The notes: a model not told the origin generated them from the sequence alone. Counted from the first letter of the stretch, positions 43,745 to 53,133 are shown. The stretch: 64,000 bases of DNA from Roseateles oligotrophus (GCF_025717515.1 NZ_JAJIRN010000001.1:62001-126000), one strand, 5' to 3'. Translations and numbers: made by a program.

Positions 43745-45069
43745 ACGCTGTTACCGCAAAAAATACAAAGGATGGAGCCACGGCCGCCCGCCGCGCCCTG
43801 TTCGCTAACGCCAACTTCCGCTGGCTGCTGGGCGGCGGCGCGCTGTCGATGTTGGGTGACCAGTTCACCTTGATTGCCTTGCCCTGGTTGGTGCTCAAGC
43901 TGAGCAGCGACACGCTGGAGTTGGGCCTGGTGCTGGCCATCGTGGGCCTGCCGCGCGCGCTCTTTATTCTGATCGGCGGCGCCATAGTCGATCGCTACTC
44001 GCCCAAGACCGTGCTGATGTGGACCAAGCTGCTCAACGCCGGCTTGATCGGGCTGCTGGCCTTGCTGGTCTGGACCAGCGCGGTGCAGCTATGGATGGTC
44101 TACGCCTTGGCCTTGGCGATTGGCCTGGTGACCGCCTTCAGCTTCCCCGCCGGCAGTTCCATCCTGCCCAAGACGCTGCCTGCCGAGGCCTTGCAAACGG
44201 CCAATGGCGCCTTGATGGGGCTGCGCCAACTGACGGCGCTGCTGGGTCCGCTGCTGGCCGGGCTCTTGATCGCAGCCTTTGGCGAGCAGGCCGAGCGGCT
44301 GGAGAATGCCCGTGGCCTGGGCCTGGCCTTTGCCTTTGATGCGGCTACTTTTGCGCTATCCGCCTGGACCTTGAGCAAGGTGCGCTTGCTTTGCGCTGCT
44401 GCCAAGGCGCTGCAAGAGCCGCAGTCGGTTTTCGCGGCGGTGGCCGAGGCCATAAGCACGATGTGGCGCGATCAGGAATTGCGCACGCTATGCCTGTATT
44501 TTGCGGCGATCGCCTTCTTTGTCGGTGGCCCCATCCAGGTGGCGCTGCCGGTGCTGGCCAGCACGCAACTGGCCGGCGGCGCAGCATCATTGGGGATCTT
44601 GTTGGCCGGTCACGGGGTGGGCAGTTTGATCGGCATGCTGGTTGCCGGCATGCTGCCGACCTGGCGCCTGGGCACGCTGGGCTTGACCGTGCTGGCGATC
44701 GACGGTGTGGCCGCCCTGGTGTTCCTGCCCTTCGGCCATATCTCGGCGGTCTGGCAGGGCTTGGCGCTGCTCGCGCCACTGGGCGCGCTGGCTGGTTTTG
44801 TGCAGGTGGCGGTGTTCACCTGGATGCAAAAGCGCGTGCCGCCGGCCATGTTGGGGCGGGCGATGAGTGTCTTCATGTTCATCTTCATGGGCTTGGCGCC
44901 CTTGGCGGCGGCCGCTGCCGGGGCGGCCTTGCGGCTGATGTCGCCGGCGGCGCTGTTCACGGCCTGCGGCCTGGCCCTGCTCTTGATCGTGCTGCTGGCG
45001 CTGACGGTGACGCCGATCCGGCGTATCAGTGACCGGCCGGCGCGCGAGGCCGGTGCCGCGCGGGTCTGA
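43741..45069 (+). CDS. Major facilitator superfamily exporter
   Basis: A 442-aa membrane protein with about 12 hydrophobic segments of the MFS_3 / enterobactin-exporter-like type (WLLGGGALSMLGDQFTLIALPWLVL at the start, GGAIVDRYSPKTVLMW between the second and third segments). The ATG at 43741 overlaps the merR stop. The long frame upstream is a shadow of merR. The substrate is unknown. Regulation by a TipAS-type MerR protein suggests a drug or peptide. Confidence 0.88.
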   Translation: MNAVTAKNTKDGATAARRALFANANFRWLLGGGALSMLGDQFTLIALPWLVLKLSSDTLELGLVLAIVGLPRALFILIGGAIVDRYSPKTVLMWTKLLNAGLIGLLALLVWTSAVQLWMVYALALAIGLVTAFSFPAGSSILPKTLPAEALQTANGALMGLRQLTALLGPLLAGLLIAAFGEQAERLENARGLGLAFAFDAATFALSAWTLSKVRLLCAAAKALQEPQSVFAAVAEAISTMWRDQELRTLCLYFAAIAFFVGGPIQVALPVLASTQLAGGAASLGILLAGHGVGSLIGMLVAGMLPTWRLGTLGLTVLAIDGVAALVFLPFGHISAVWQGLALLAPLGALAGFVQVAVFTWMQKRVPPAMLGRAMSVFMFIFMGLAPLAAAAAGAALRLMSPAALFTACGLALLLIVLLALTVTPIRRISDRPAREAGAARV

Positions 45070-45119
45070 AGCCCGCCCCGATAGAATCGCGCCCAAAGCA
45101 GGAGTAGCAAAAGGCGCAC

Positions 45120-45641
45120 ATGATTGAAGTATTCAAGACCATAGACAAGTTCGACAACATTGTCACCACGCTGCTCGAAGAAGAGGGCTTTTGGGTGCGT
45201 CACAAGTTCAAGGTCAGCGTCAGCCTGGAGGAGAAGAAGCTGATCGGCAAGCAGTCCGCACCTAAGCCCGAGATCGATATGCTGGCCTTCAATCTGGGGC
45301 GCAACGAGGTGCTGGCGCTGGACGTCAAGGCCTATCTCGACTCACCCGGCGCCAAGTTGTCGCTGCTGCAAGAAGAGCATGAGGTGCCGACCGGCCGCTT
45401 CAAGCTCTTCACCTCCGAGCGCTACCGCAGCCTGGTGCTGGCGCGGCTGCTGCAGGACCTGATCGCGCTGGGCATGGCTAACCTTGAGACCAAGGTGAGG
45501 CTGGGCATGATCGCCGGCAAGGTCAACCAAGGCCAGAGCGAAGCGATTCGCGCGCATATGCAGCAGCATGACTGGATGTTCTGGTCGCCCGAAGACGTCA
45601 AGGCCAAGGTGGCCGCGCGCAACAATCAAGTCAAGTCCTGA
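45120..45641 (+). CDS. Hypothetical protein with PD-(D/E)XK-like pattern
   Basis: A 173-aa protein with no named family I can give. The stretch KPEIDMLAFNLGRNEVLALDVKAY has the spacing of a PD-(D/E)XK nuclease core (Glu-Ile-Asp, a hydrophobic strand, then Asp-Val-Lys). It stands alone, 50 bases after the MFS gene, with no obvious partner. A restriction-like or repair nuclease is a reasonable hypothesis but is based only on this motif. Confidence 0.65.
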   Translation: MIEVFKTIDKFDNIVTTLLEEEGFWVRHKFKVSVSLEEKKLIGKQSAPKPEIDMLAFNLGRNEVLALDVKAYLDSPGAKLSLLQEEHEVPTGRFKLFTSERYRSLVLARLLQDLIALGMANLETKVRLGMIAGKVNQGQSEAIRAHMQQHDWMFWSPEDVKAKVAARNNQVKS

Positions 45642-45663
45642 ACCTGGCGTGGCGACAGGGGCC

Positions 45664-46527
45664 ATGAAGGCGGAACGAGCGGCTTTGTTCTGGCGTGACC
45701 AGACCTTGCCCTATTTGGAGCTGCGTTCCTTTCAAGGTTGCGAGGCGATCGGCTATGCAAAGCACTCGCATCAGGAGTTCTCGATCGGCGCGGTGACCGG
45801 GGGCCTAAGCATTTATCTGCACGGTGAGCAGCAAGAGCAGATCGGCGTTGGCGCGGTGGTGCTGATGAATCCCGGTGAAGTGCATGCCTGCAATCCGCTG
45901 CCCGGCGAGCCCTGGACCTATCGCATGCTCTATGTGGGCGCGGACTGGCTGGGTGACTTGCAACGCGCATTGAATTGCGCTGACGCCAGCGGCTTCAGAC
46001 CGATCCCGTTCGCCCTCAGCTACGACGAGCCGCTCTACCGTGGCTTGCTGGCGCTGTGCGATGTGTTGGAGGACGGCAGCGTCGCGGCGGCGCAGAAGGG
46101 CGCGGCGGCCTTGGCCTTTTTTTCCGGGCTTGTTTTGCAAGCGGCGCCCTTAGCCGTTGAGCGGTCGGTTGAGCGGCCCGCGCCCAGCGCCAAGTTGCTG
46201 GCCGCGGCGGCTTTCATAGACGAACAGTTCAGCCGGGAGCTGAGCCTGGACGAGATCGCGGCCTGCGCGGGATTGTCGGTGTCCTACCTGATCCGTGCCT
46301 TCAAGCAGCAGTTCGGCCTGACACCGCATGTTTACCAGGTGAACCGGCGGGTGCAGTTCTGCCGCGAGCAACTGCGCGGCGGGCAGCGCTCGATTATCGA
46401 TGTGGCGATCGAGGCGGGCTTTGCCGACCAGGCTCATTTGCAGCGTATTTTCAAGCGCGTGGTGGCGGTAACGCCGGGACAATACCGCCGGGGCGATACC
46501 GGCAGAAGTGATTCTCACAGCATGTAA
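45664..46527 (+). CDS. AraC-family transcriptional regulator
   Basis: A 287-aa regulator. The N-terminal cupin-like domain (HSHQEFSIGAVTGG, GAVVLMNPGEVHACNP) is the AraC_binding type, and the C-terminal double HTH has LSLDEIAACAGLSVSYLIRAFKQQFGLTPHVYQ and IIDVAIEAGFADQAHLQRIFKR. Its 3' end overlaps the convergent LysE gene by 13 bases. This gene pair (AraC plus LysE exporter) is common, and the regulator probably controls the exporter. Confidence 0.92.
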   Translation: MKAERAALFWRDQTLPYLELRSFQGCEAIGYAKHSHQEFSIGAVTGGLSIYLHGEQQEQIGVGAVVLMNPGEVHACNPLPGEPWTYRMLYVGADWLGDLQRALNCADASGFRPIPFALSYDEPLYRGLLALCDVLEDGSVAAAQKGAAALAFFSGLVLQAAPLAVERSVERPAPSAKLLAAAAFIDEQFSRELSLDEIAACAGLSVSYLIRAFKQQFGLTPHVYQVNRRVQFCREQLRGGQRSIIDVAIEAGFADQAHLQRIFKRVVAVTPGQYRRGDTGRSDSHSM

Positions 46528-47123
46528 ACGGCGCAGGCCAGCAACATGACGGCCAAGGCCCGGTTGAAGAACATCAGCTTGCGCGGCTCGCTCAGGTGCC
46601 GGCGCAGCGAGGCACCGGCCCAGGCCCAGCTGGCCAGCGAGGCATAGCAAATCACAAAGTAGATGGCGGCGAACTGCCAGACCAGCAAGCCGTCGCCGCT
46701 TGACGCATAGGCGGCCATGCCGGCCAGCGAGGCGATCCAGGCTTTGGGGTTCAGCCATTGCATATAGGCGCCGTAGAGGTAGGAGGGCTTGGCTCGCTGC
46801 GCTTTATCGTCATTGCCTAACTTGCCATCACTGCGGGCCAGTTGATAGGCCATATAGACCAGAAAACTCAGGCCGCCCCAGCGGAGCAGCAGCATCAGGC
46901 TGGGCCCGTAGCCGCTGCGGGCGATCAGCTCGTTCAGCCCCAGGCCGATCAGCAGCAGCAAGCCCGTGAAGCCGACGGTGGCGCCGGTGACATGGCGCAG
47001 GCCGGCGCGCAGGCCATGCTGCGCGCCCGCACTCAGCGCGACGAGATTGACCGGGCCAGGGGAGATGGACGAGGCCAGCGCGAAGGCGGCCATGGATAGA
47101 TAGAGGCTCATCGTTTTGTTCAA
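46515..47123 (-). CDS. LysE-family amino-acid or metabolite exporter
   Basis: A 202-aa protein with six hydrophobic segments. The LysE/RhtB signature SISPGPVNLVALSAGAQHGLRAGLRHVTGA is near the N-terminus and WLNPKAWI in the middle. Starts at 47123 or 47111 are both possible. It is convergent with, and overlaps by 13 bases, the AraC regulator. The substrate is not predictable. Confidence 0.9.
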   Translation of the reverse strand: MNKTMSLYLSMAAFALASSISPGPVNLVALSAGAQHGLRAGLRHVTGATVGFTGLLLLIGLGLNELIARSGYGPSLMLLLRWGGLSFLVYMAYQLARSDGKLGNDDKAQRAKPSYLYGAYMQWLNPKAWIASLAGMAAYASSGDGLLVWQFAAIYFVICYASLASWAWAGASLRRHLSEPRKLMFFNRALAVMLLACAVYML

Positions 47124-47161
47124 TCAACAGCTGCGGAAGAACCCAAAGATACGTTTTTGGG

Positions 47162-47648
47162 TCATCGGCGTATTGAACAAAATCGCCCTGGCCAGGGCTT
47201 GGCCGCTGCGGCGTCAAAACGCGGCCTGCTGTCGTTGTTGAACCCATGCCGGGTGCCGGCATATTGCTGCGCGGTATAGGGCATGTCGGCGGCCTTCAGC
47301 GCCACCTCTTCGGGTGCCGGTCGATTGCCATAAAAAGGCACTGCAGCGGCCAGCTCGGCCAGGCGGCTTGACAGCATACGGACGATGCCGCCGCCATAGC
47401 AAAAGCCCACCGCGCCCAACTTGCCTGTGGCGTCCGGCCTGGCCTTGAGCCAGGCCGCGCTGGCGAGGAAGTCCTCCAGCGCCAGGCGCCTGGCGACAGC
47501 GAAGCGAGCAGCGCCGTAGGCGTCACGCCACCGACCGCAAAGCGCTGCGCCCGCGCCAAAAAGCCGCGCCGGTCCAGCGTCCGTGTACATAGGCATCGAA
47601 CAGAATCAGCAGCGCTTGGTCGAAATCCTGCGCGGTTTTGCGCTGCAT
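47162..47648 (-). pseudogene. Dienelactone hydrolase family pseudogene
   Basis: Pieces of one protein occur in three frames. The N-terminus MQRKTAQDFDQALLILFDAY starts at 47648, then DRRGFLARAQRFAVGG continues in a second frame, and the catalytic-region pieces AAWLKARPDATGKLGAVGFCYGGG and YAGTRHGFNND (nucleophile Cys and catalytic His) lie in a third. A full-length protein would need about 870 bases but only about 490 remain, so internal deletions accompany the frameshifts. No functional product is expected. Confidence 0.85.
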
Positions 47649-47810
47649 GGCGGCCCCCGAAAAGGGGCCACAACACAGCCAAAATTGGGCGCACGCGGGG
47701 CCCTCGCCATGCAGTCTGGCCCCGCAGGCGGACGGTCTGTCGCAAGCCGCGCGACCTGCGCCCAGCGAGTTGATACAAACGCGATTCCCTTTTGCTGACC
47801 GGCTCGTTCC

Positions 47811-48722
47811 ATGCCTATGTTTATCTTTTCCTCCTATGGAGCCAGTGCTGGCCAATTCATGCGCATCTTTGCGCTCGCTGTGCTCACATGCCTGGCGACC
47901 CTCTCGGCCGGCCTTGATAGCGCGCACGCCAGCGAGGCCGCCGCGATGCCGGCGCTGGCTCGCCTGCATGGCCAGGTGATCGAGCAACTGAGCATCAATG
48001 CCCATGAGGCGCAGGGGACGCTGGTGTTCGAGAACGGATCGCGTGCACAGATGGAGGGCTGGAGCGCTGTCATCGGCGCCCTCGCGGCCCAGACTCAGCA
48101 GGGCCAGCAGTTGACGGCGGGAGTCTCCAAACCCTGGGCGCTGTTTGCCTATGACCGCCCCGGCATCGGCCGCAGTGAAGCCACCGAACGTCCGCGCGAT
48201 GGGCGCCAAATCGTCGCCGATCTGCGCGAGTTGCTGCAGCAAAAGGGCCATAAGCCGCCTTACCTTTTGGTCGGCCATTCGCTCGGCGGGCTGTATATGC
48301 AGCTCTTTGCGCGGCAATATCCGAGCGAGGTCAAAGGCCTGGTGCTGGTGGATTCGCTTTACCCCGGCATCATCAAAAAGCCCGAAGACTTTCCGCTCTA
48401 TACGCGCTGGGCCAAGGCCGTGTTCATGAGCCGCATGGCAGGGCGCGAGATCGACGCGATTCACGCCACCGGCGAGGCCGTGCTCGCTTTGCCTTGGTCG
48501 GCGCAAATCCCCGTCACCCGCTTGATCAATGTGCCAAAGGGTGCGAGTGCGATTGCGGTGGATTTCGGCGTGGTCAATGCCGACGAAGCCACGATTGCTC
48601 GCGTGCGTGCGCTCTACCCCGGCGCAAAGACCGTGGTGCTGGATTCGGATCACCAGATTCAGAGAGCCAATCCGGAAGCGGTTGTGCAAGCGATTCAGGA
48701 AATGATGATCAGTGTGCGTTGA
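47811..48722 (+). CDS. Alpha/beta hydrolase, exported
   Basis: A 303-aa alpha/beta-hydrolase-fold protein with the nucleophile elbow GHSLGG, preceded by WALFAYDRPGIGRSE. A catalytic Asp probably lies in VLVDSLYPG or later, and a His in LDSDHQIQ. If translation starts at the ATG at 47859 the protein begins with a signal peptide (MRIFALAVLTCLATLSAGLDSAHA), which suggests the true start is there and the product is periplasmic. The substrate is unknown. Confidence 0.85.
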   Translation: MPMFIFSSYGASAGQFMRIFALAVLTCLATLSAGLDSAHASEAAAMPALARLHGQVIEQLSINAHEAQGTLVFENGSRAQMEGWSAVIGALAAQTQQGQQLTAGVSKPWALFAYDRPGIGRSEATERPRDGRQIVADLRELLQQKGHKPPYLLVGHSLGGLYMQLFARQYPSEVKGLVLVDSLYPGIIKKPEDFPLYTRWAKAVFMSRMAGREIDAIHATGEAVLALPWSAQIPVTRLINVPKGASAIAVDFGVVNADEATIARVRALYPGAKTVVLDSDHQIQRANPEAVVQAIQEMMISVR

Positions 48723-48786
48723 TCGCCGCAGGCTGGCGGCGGGCCAAGTCCCATGCCTTAAGCAAATCAAACTCGAGGAATACCCG

Positions 48787-49857
48787 ATGGGCAATAGGAC
48801 GAAACGAATCTGCGGTTTGCTGGCGACCCTGGCGCTCGCTGCACAGGCGCAGGTGCAGACGCGGCCGCAGATTGATCTGACGGCGCTTGATCGAGGCATG
48901 GCCGGGCCAAGGACGCAACTGCTGGTGCTGGGTACCGTCCACCTGAGCGAGCTGCCCGCCGGCTTCAATCCGGCGGCGTTGAATGGTGTGCGCGAGCGGC
49001 TGGCAGCGTTCAAGCCCGACATCATCACCATCGAGGCGCTGCCCGGTGAGGAATGTGAGTTGGCCTTGCGCTTCCCCGCAAAGTATGGCGCCGACTATTG
49101 CGCCCCGACCGACGCGGCCAAGGCCGCTACCGGTCTGGACATACCGGCGGCGATGGCCGAAGTGAACAAGACGCTCAAGGCCTGGCCCGCCGAGCCGGCG
49201 CCGGCGCAGCGGCGGCGCTTGGCCGCGCTGTTCCTCGCCGCGAACGACCGCGCTTCGGCCTATGTGCAGTGGCTGCAACTGCCCGAGACCGAGCGCCGGG
49301 CCGACGAGCATTTGAACGCCGCGGTGGTGGAACTATTGGCAAAGGTCGCGACGCGTAACAACGAAGACTTCCAGTTGGCCGCTCGCCTGGCCGCGCGACT
49401 GGGGCTGCAACGCGTCTACGCCGTTGACAACCATACCGGCGACAACATCGATGTGCCGGACGTCAAAGCCTATGTGCAGCAACTCGAGGCGGCCTGGGCT
49501 GCGGGCAGATCTGAGCTGAACGAAAAGGAGAAGCAGGAGCAGGTGCTGAAGCAGGCCTCCGACTTGCTGCCCTTGTATCGCTTCGTCAACGACCCGGAAT
49601 ATCTGCGCATACTCACCGATGTCAACGTTAGGGAACCGATGCGCGCAAAGTCCCCGGAAGGCTATCCGCAGATGTTTGTTGCCGGCTGGGAAGTTCGCAA
49701 TCTGCGCATGGTCGCCAATATCCGCGAAACCTTCCGCGAACGCCGTGGCGCTCGCGTTCTGTCTATTGTCGGCGCCTCGCACAAGCCCTGGTTCGACGCC
49801 TGGCTGGGCCAGTTGCAGGGTGTGGAGATCGTTGATGTGGCCGGGCTGCTGAAGTGA
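48787..49857 (+). CDS. DUF5694 family protein, exported
   Basis: A 356-aa protein beginning with a short signal-like sequence (ICGLLATLALAAQAQ), then a domain typical of DUF5694: LLVLGTVHLSEL near residue 45, KPDIITIEALPGEE, VYAVDNHTGDNID, and a C-terminal VLSIVGASHKPWFDAWL. The repeated HxS/GASH pattern recalls TraB/EreA-like folds with conserved Glu and His, so hydrolase activity is conceivable. GAGGAA lies eight bases before the chosen ATG. Confidence 0.8.
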   Translation: MGNRTKRICGLLATLALAAQAQVQTRPQIDLTALDRGMAGPRTQLLVLGTVHLSELPAGFNPAALNGVRERLAAFKPDIITIEALPGEECELALRFPAKYGADYCAPTDAAKAATGLDIPAAMAEVNKTLKAWPAEPAPAQRRRLAALFLAANDRASAYVQWLQLPETERRADEHLNAAVVELLAKVATRNNEDFQLAARLAARLGLQRVYAVDNHTGDNIDVPDVKAYVQQLEAAWAAGRSELNEKEKQEQVLKQASDLLPLYRFVNDPEYLRILTDVNVREPMRAKSPEGYPQMFVAGWEVRNLRMVANIRETFRERRGARVLSIVGASHKPWFDAWLGQLQGVEIVDVAGLLK

Positions 49858-50038
49858 TGTGATGTGACGTGCCGGGGCGCCCGGGGCCGAGACTCCAGGC
49901 GGCTCGCCTGACGCCGGCATTGTTGAGTACGCGCAAGCCCGGCGGCCCGATTCGGCCTAGCGTTATGCCGACGGTTCGACCGGCACCCTGATCGGCATGA
50001 CCGGCAATCTTCCCCTTGGCATCAAGTGAAGGATATTC

Positions 50039-50194
50039 ATGATCCGAAAACTTCGCTCCGGCATGTACCGCATCTATTCACGCAAGACCAATCCGCTGAC
50101 CGGAAAGCGACGCAATCTGGGGACCTTCGAGACGCTTGAGGCGGCTCGCAAGCACGAAAGAGAGATTCAGTACTTCAAGCGCCTGAAGGGCTGA
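50039..50194 (+). CDS. Small conserved 51-aa hypothetical protein
   Basis: Encodes MIRKLRSGMYRIYSRKTNPL followed by TGKRRNLGTFETLEAARKHE and REIQYFKRLKG. This resembles a widespread short bacterial protein family (RKLxSGxYRxYSRK, GKRRNLGTF, EREVQYFKR) of unknown function. AAGGA precedes the ATG. The fold may be a minimal beta-beta-beta-alpha DNA-binding unit like the integrase N-terminal/AP2-type domain, which is inference. Confidence 0.78.
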   Translation: MIRKLRSGMYRIYSRKTNPLTGKRRNLGTFETLEAARKHEREIQYFKRLKG

Positions 50195-50368
50195 GAACTC
50201 TCGTGCGGGCGACCTATTCGCACCCAGACGAAGCCTTGATCTGGCGGTGAGATTTGCCGGCCTGGAGTGCTGATCGGATCTGCTTGCGATTTCTCAAAAG
50301 CTCGCGAATCACTGCCGATACATTGGATCCATATCGTTGAATGACGAGAGTTGTGAATTCGAAAAACT

Positions 50369-50848
50369 ATGGTCCGAAAATGGTGGAAGCAGCTGAGTAC
50401 TGACTGGCCAACTCTGACCATTTATCAGCGCTTCGAAAGCGTCGTCGCGTTGGCACTCACCCTGCTGATTTCCTTGGTGATCCTCGTCGCCTTGATTCGC
50501 CTTTTTGTACGGGTGGTTTCAGGATTGGTCTTTGGCGCAATGAACCCGCTTGACCATATGGTGTTTCAGAATGTCTTCGGGGAAATATTGACTTTGCTGA
50601 TTGCCCTGGAGTTCAACCATACCCTCCAATACGTAGCAACGCGCCAGCAAACCATTATTCAAACCAAGGTGGTGGTGCTGATCGCTTTGCTCGCCTTGGC
50701 CCGCAAATTCATCGTGCTGGACATTGATCAGATCGATCCCGTCACTCTGCTTGGGCTTGCTGCCATCACCCTGGTTCTCGGCCTGACCTATAGGCTCATT
50801 TGGGAACCAGACACGCGCACGAAGGCGCCTCAAGGTCCGTACCGATAG
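50369..50848 (+). CDS. psiE: Phosphate-starvation-inducible PsiE family protein
   Basis: A 159-aa inner-membrane protein with four hydrophobic segments. The PsiE family pattern is visible: FGEILTLLIALEFNHTLQYV and VVVLIALLALARKFIVLD. The molecular role is unknown; in E. coli the gene responds to phosphate starvation. Its position just upstream of phosphonate uptake genes fits a phosphate-stress theme, but I see no Pho box directly before it. Confidence 0.85.
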   Translation: MVRKWWKQLSTDWPTLTIYQRFESVVALALTLLISLVILVALIRLFVRVVSGLVFGAMNPLDHMVFQNVFGEILTLLIALEFNHTLQYVATRQQTIIQTKVVVLIALLALARKFIVLDIDQIDPVTLLGLAAITLVLGLTYRLIWEPDTRTKAPQGPYR

Positions 50849-51207
50849 GGCGAAAGGGCGAAAGGGGCGATAGGGCAATACGGTCGGCCTGCGCCCGCAA
50901 GCCTGATCCGCATGAAGTAGCCCCCGTCGCCGCGAGTTCAGCTTGGCGCTGAGCCTTAGATTGCGCTGGTTCATGCGACCCTTGGCGGGCGGTAGTTTCG
51001 GATGCTCACGCCGAGCCTGAGCAATCCCCCCCCAGTGACCGCAGCCGTATCCGCCGCATCGCCGTTGCCGAGGCAAAAGGCAGCCGCTGCATGCCAAAGC
51101 ATGCGGCAAGCTGTGACGCCAGCGCCGGTTCAAGCAATTGTCACAGCAGCATCACGGTCTCGTCACATGTCATCTAGATGATTGCGGCTTGACTTTGGAG
51201 TCAGGCA
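50849..51207. other. 359-base region upstream of phnC, promoter and operator elements
   Basis: No gene seen. It starts with a short GGGCGAAA-type low-complexity repeat (about 50848-50875). The last 80 bases hold regularly spaced TCA half-sites and a perfect palindrome, TCATCTAGATGA, at 51170-51181. A short minus-strand frame overlapping here is judged noncoding. Confidence 0.5.
51128..51181 (+). promoter_or_regulatory. Pho-box-like half-site array and palindrome before phnC
   Basis: GTTCA (51128), TGTCA (51139), CATCA (51150) and CGTCA (51161) recur at exact 11-base steps, the spacing of PhoB direct repeats. The palindrome TCATCTAGATGA follows at 51170-51181. Together they suggest phosphate-starvation control, perhaps with a second regulator. 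The matches are degenerate, so this is a candidate only. Confidence 0.45.
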
Positions 51208-52080
51208 ATGACCAATTCTCGGAATCCTCTCGTGATCGACGTGCAAGGCCTGCGCAAGAGCTTTGGCGCGGCCAAGGCGCCCGCCTTGCGCGACATCAAC
51301 TTGCAGGTGCGGCGCGGCGAGATGGTCGCGTTGCTGGGCGCTTCAGGTTCGGGCAAGTCCACCCTGCTGCGCCATCTGAGCGGCCTGCACCGGGCCGACG
51401 CGGGCAGCCGCTCGGTCGTCAATATCCTCGGCCGCGAGCTGCAAAGCGGTGGCCGATTGGCCGGTGATGTGCGGGCTTCGCGCGCCAAACTTGCGACCGT
51501 GTTTCAGCAATTCAATCTGGTCGAGCGCCTGCCGGTGATGACGAATGTCTTGGCCGGCGCGCTGCACCGGCTGCCGCTGTGGCGCGGTTTGCTGGGCCTG
51601 TTTCCGCGCGCCGAACAACAGCGGGCCTATGCCGCGCTGGCCCGCGTCGGCATTGAGGCCTGCGCCTGGCAGCGTGCATCCACTCTGTCGGGTGGCCAGC
51701 AGCAGCGCGCCGCCATTTCGCGCGCGCTGGTGCAAGGCGCCGAGATCATCCTGGCGGACGAGCCGATTGCCTCGCTCGACCCCGAATCCTCGCGCCGCGT
51801 GATGAGCTTGCTGGCGGAGCTGAATCGCGAGCTCGGCGTCACCGTGCTGGTGTCGCTGCACCAAGTTGACTACGCCTTTGCCTTTTGCCCCCGCACCGTG
51901 GCGCTGCGCCAGGGTCAGGTCGTCTTCGATGGGCCGACGCAAGATCTGACCCCGGTCAGGCTGCGCGAGCTCTATGGCAGCCAGATTGACGAGTTAATCA
52001 CCCCTGTCTCGCCCGGCTTGGCGCCGGCCGTGCCAGCGCAGTCGCCGAGTTACTCGCTGGATGGCTTGCGCGCCGCCTGA
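51208..52080 (+). CDS. phnC: Phosphonate ABC transporter ATP-binding protein
   Basis: A 290-aa ABC ATPase. Walker A is GASGSGKST (about residues 45-53), the PhnC-like [23 protein letters not shown]-loop region follows, the signature is [15 protein letters not shown] and Walker B is [13 protein letters not shown]. PhnC-type length and sequence are clear. It starts the phnC-phnD-phnE-HD cluster. The ATG follows GACTTTGGAGTCAGGCA, where GGAG is a ribosome-binding site. Confidence 0.92.
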   Translation: MTNSRNPLVIDVQGLRKSFGAAKAPALRDINLQVRRGEMVALLGASGSGKSTLLRHLSGLHRADAGSRSVVNILGRELQSGGRLAGDVRASRAKLATVFQQFNLVERLPVMTNVLAGALHRLPLWRGLLGLFPRAEQQRAYAALARVGIEACAWQRASTLSGGQQQRAAISRALVQGAEIILADEPIASLDPESSRRVMSLLAELNRELGVTVLVSLHQVDYAFAFCPRTVALRQGQVVFDGPTQDLTPVRLRELYGSQIDELITPVSPGLAPAVPAQSPSYSLDGLRAA

Positions 52081-52125
52081 ATTTCAAACGCAGTTTCCTC
52101 AATTCAACCCCGCATCGGAGTCACC

Positions 52126-53106
52126 ATGAATCGCCGCCTTGCCCTGACTTTCTCCTTGCTGGCCGCCGGCCTGCTGACCCAGCCCGCTATGGCCCAAAGC
52201 CCTGCCAAGGAACTCAACTTCGGCATCATCTCGACCGAGTCGAGCAACAACCTGAAGGCCGCCTAGCAGCCGCTGCTGGAAGACTTGCAAAAAGCCACCG
52301 GCATCAAGATCAACACCTTCTTCGCGCCCGACTATGCCGGCGTGATCGAGGGCATGCGCTTCAACAAGGTGCAGCTCGCCTGGATGGGCAACAAATCCGC
52401 GATGGAAGCGGTCGACCGCGCGCAAGGCGAAATCTTCGCCAAGGTTGTCAATCTCGACGGCTCGCAAGGCTATTACAGCCTGATGATCGTGCACAAGGAC
52501 AGCCCGCTGCGCAGCCTTGATGATGTGATCAAGGCCCGCGCCGGCCTGAACCTGGGCCTGGGTGATCCGAACTCGACCAGCGGCACCCTGGTGCCCGGCT
52601 TCTATGCCTTTGCGCCGAGCAAGGTTGACCCGACGCGCGACTTCAAGCGCACGGTGCGGGCCAACCACGAGACCAATATCCTGGCCGTGGCGGCCAAGCA
52701 GGTCGATGTGGCGGCTGTCGCCAGTGACGGCATCGAGCGCATGAAGCTGAAGATGCCCGAGAAGGCGGCCGAGCTGCGCGAAGTCTGGCGCTCACCGCTG
52801 ATCGCCAGCGACCCGCTGGTCTGGCGCAAGGATGTTGACGCCGATGCCAAGAAGAAGATCGCCGACTTCTTCGCCAATTACGGCCGGGATCAGCGCGAGA
52901 AAGACGCGCTGAAAACGCTGACCTATAGCGGCTTCTTGCGCTCCGACAACGCTCAGCTGACCCCTATCCGCCAACTCGCCTTGGCGGCCGAGCGCGGCAA
53001 GATCGAGGCCGACGCGAATCTGAGCGCGGAAGAAAAGAGCCGCAAGCTGCAAGATGTAGAGCGTCGCCTGGACGAGCTGGGCCGCCAGACCGCCAGCGCC
53101 AAGTAA
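52126..53106 (+). pseudogene. phnD: Phosphonate-binding protein gene with in-frame amber codon
   Basis: The frame begins MNRRLALTFSLLAAGLLTQP with a signal peptide ending AMAQ and continues as a PhnD family binding protein (LNFGIISTESSNNLKAA). It is stopped by TAG at 52264-52266 (codon 47). The same frame then continues intact for 280 codons (QPLLEDLQKATGIKIN onward) to 53106. PhnD proteins usually have Trp followed by QP at this point, so TGG has probably changed to TAG. An internal start would lack the signal peptide and first domain strands. Unless suppressed, phosphonate binding is lost while phnC and phnE are intact. Confidence 0.88.
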
Positions 53107-53133
53107 ATCCGAGTTCAAGGCCTAACAATAAAA

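Noticed and set aside
47523-49031. Minus-strand frame of 502 codons opposite the hydrolase and DUF5694 genes
   Set aside because: Only its last 40 or so codons are meaningful, as the start of the dienelactone hydrolase remnant. The rest is antisense shadow.
52264-52266. Recoding of the phnD TAG as a special amino acid
   Set aside because: Selenocysteine uses TGA, pyrrolysine systems are not expected here, and a simple TGG-to-TAG change explains the codon.
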